A program made the translations under genes and the position numbers. Under the pieces are notes generated by a model. That model saw only the letters and a list, made by a program, of their open reading frames with translations, had not been told where the DNA came from and did not search any database. Shown here in pieces: positions 62,867 through 64,000 of a DNA stretch of 64,000 nt. How positions within the stretch are numbered: the first letter of the stretch is position 1; each line of letters opens with the position of its first letter. The stretch is from JAKACA01 sp963769255 (GTDB lineage Bacteria > Actinomycetota > Acidimicrobiia > Acidimicrobiales > Bog-793). The stretch lies in assembly GCA_963769255.1 (NCBI GenBank), contig CAVYKV010000002.1, forward strand, positions 310,001 through 374,000, written 5' to 3'.

Positions 62867-64000
62867 GTGCTCACGAGGTACCCCATCGCCATGGCGGCCG
62901 CCGCCATCGCGCTCGTCATCGCCGGTCGCCGGCTCCTCTTCCTCTACCGCCTCGTCACCTCGGGCAAGCCCGCCCCCGACCGGCTCGCCCACTGGGGCAA
63001 GCGGGCCGAGGTCGAGCTCGTGGAGGTGGGCGGGCAACGCCGGCTCCTCAAGTGGACGGTCCCGGGCGTCGCCCACGCCTTCACGTTCTGGGGCTTCACG
63101 ATCCTCATGCTCACGATCATCGAGGCGTTCGGGGACCTCTTCCAGGCGGACTTCCACATCCCCCTCATCGGCACGAACCCCGTCGTCGGGTTCATCGAGG
63201 ACTTCTTCGCTGTCGCCGTCCTCGTCTCGCTCGTCACCTTCGGTGTCATCCGGGTCCGCAACGCCCCGAAGCGCCTCGACCGCAAGAGCCGCTTCTACGG
63301 CTCCCACACGGGCGCCGCCTGGGTGACGCTCGCCTTCATCGCCACCGTCATGGTGACGCTGCTCATGTACCGGGGGGCGCAGACCAACGTCGACTCCGAC
63401 TTCCCGTACACGCACTGGGCCTTCGCCTCGCACGCCATCGGCCACCTGCTGCACCCGCTGGGCACGAGCGCCAACGAGGCGCTCTCCACGGTGTTCGTCG
63501 ACTTGAACGTCATCTCCATCCTGGCGTTCCTCGTCTTCCTCGTGCACTCGAAGCACCTTCACATCATCATGGCACCCTTGAACGTCGCCTTCTCACGGCA
63601 GCCACGCGCCCTCGGGGCGCTCGGCACGACGCCCCTCATCGACGTGGAGAACATGGACGAGGACACGGTCTTCGGGGCGGGCACGATCGAGCACTTCTCC
63701 TGGAAGCAGATGCTCGATTTCGTGAGCTGCACGGAGTGCGGGCGCTGCCAGAGCCAGTGCCCCGCCTGGAACACGGGCAAGCCGCTCTCGCCGAAGCTCG
63801 TGATCATGGATCTGCGCGGCGAGCTCCTCAAGCACTCCGGTCGCCTCCTCGCCGGCGCCACGACGGAGCAGCACGCCGCCGAGGGGGCTCCCGCCCACTC
63901 GCCTCTCGTCCCCGGCGTCATCGACCCCGACGTGCTGTGGTCGTGCACCACCTGCGGCGCCTGTGTCGAGCAGTGCCCGGTGGACATCGAGCACATCGAC
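62867..64000 (+). CDS. Membrane-bound (Fe-S) oxidoreductase, heterodisulfide-reductase-like (3' truncated)
   Basis: GTG 62867, after AAGGAGG, opens a frame that stays open to the window end (378 codons). The N-terminal region has several transmembrane helices with His residues suited to haem (HAFTFWGF, HWAFASHAIGHLLHPL, HSKHLHIIM). From about residue 280 comes a ferredoxin-like domain with two 4Fe-4S motifs: CTECGRCQSQCP and CTTCGACVEQCP. This matches actinobacterial membrane Fe-S/CCG-domain reductases that feed electrons to menaquinone. The C-terminal half lies outside the window. Confidence 0.82.
   Translation, partial: MLTRYPIAMAAAAIALVIAGRRLLFLYRLVTSGKPAPDRLAHWGKRAEVELVEVGGQRRLLKWTVPGVAHAFTFWGFTILMLTIIEAFGDLFQADFHIPLIGTNPVVGFIEDFFAVAVLVSLVTFGVIRVRNAPKRLDRKSRFYGSHTGAAWVTLAFIATVMVTLLMYRGAQTNVDSDFPYTHWAFASHAIGHLLHPLGTSANEALSTVFVDLNVISILAFLVFLVHSKHLHIIMAPLNVAFSRQPRALGALGTTPLIDVENMDEDTVFGAGTIEHFSWKQMLDFVSCTECGRCQSQCPAWNTGKPLSPKLVIMDLRGELLKHSGRLLAGATTEQHAAEGAPAHSPLVPGVIDPDVLWSCTTCGACVEQCPVDIEHID

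Overview
The window is high-GC actinobacterial DNA. F420-type luciferase-like oxidoreductases, a group II truncated haemoglobin, a decaprenyl-phosphoryl-arabinose (DPA) gene set, IclR, TetR and MerR regulators and many GTG starts and ATGA overlaps all fit. A class such as Acidimicrobiia is plausible but is inference only.

Layout. (1) 1-16.3 kb is ordinary chromosome with small metabolic and stress genes: CsbD, an EAL protein, luciferase-like enzymes, a penicillin-binding transpeptidase, a four-gene Rieske/FAD/TetR operon with a palindromic operator candidate, a universal stress protein, GlbO, and an IclR/2OG-Fe(II) oxygenase pair with an inverted-repeat operator candidate. (2) 16.5-24.5 kb is accessory and partly decayed. 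It holds a secreted seven-repeat predicted beta-propeller, an arylsulfotransferase-like lipoprotein, and remnants (GNAT, secreted-protein tail, kinase-like gene, truncated PIN toxins). (3) 24.6-36 kb is an envelope/redox region. A tightly overlapping minus-strand operon runs ferric-reductase-like protein, FMN-binding protein, ApbE, UbiA, DprE1, DprE2. It is bracketed by two phosphodiester-glycosidase paralogs and accompanied by a two-component system and a DedA protein. (4) 36.2-38 kb is an arsenic operon (CadI/ArsI-like, ArsR, ArsM) with a palindromic operator inside the promoter spacer.

(5) 38.2-52.1 kb is an insertion-sequence pile-up ending next to the 3' end of tRNA-Gly(CCC). It contains an IS630 element in a CTAG target, an IS66-type element with an exact 8-bp duplication that splits an XRE-ImmA gene, and three IS21-family elements nested inside each other (called D, B and C here; D contains B, B contains C). 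The nesting order agrees with decay: the innermost, C, has intact istA/istB, while B and D carry many frameshifts. Each IS21 element carries an extra gene on the istB side, a cysteine-rich zinc-ribbon-like protein in C and D and a pRiA4b ORF-3 relative in B. This is the most unusual feature of the window.

(6) 52.5-64 kb is core chromosome again: APC permease, ABC exporter, Lon, SIMPL protein, alpha/beta hydrolase, a MerR-AhcY pair, dCTP deaminase, and an Fe-S/membrane oxidoreductase running off the end.
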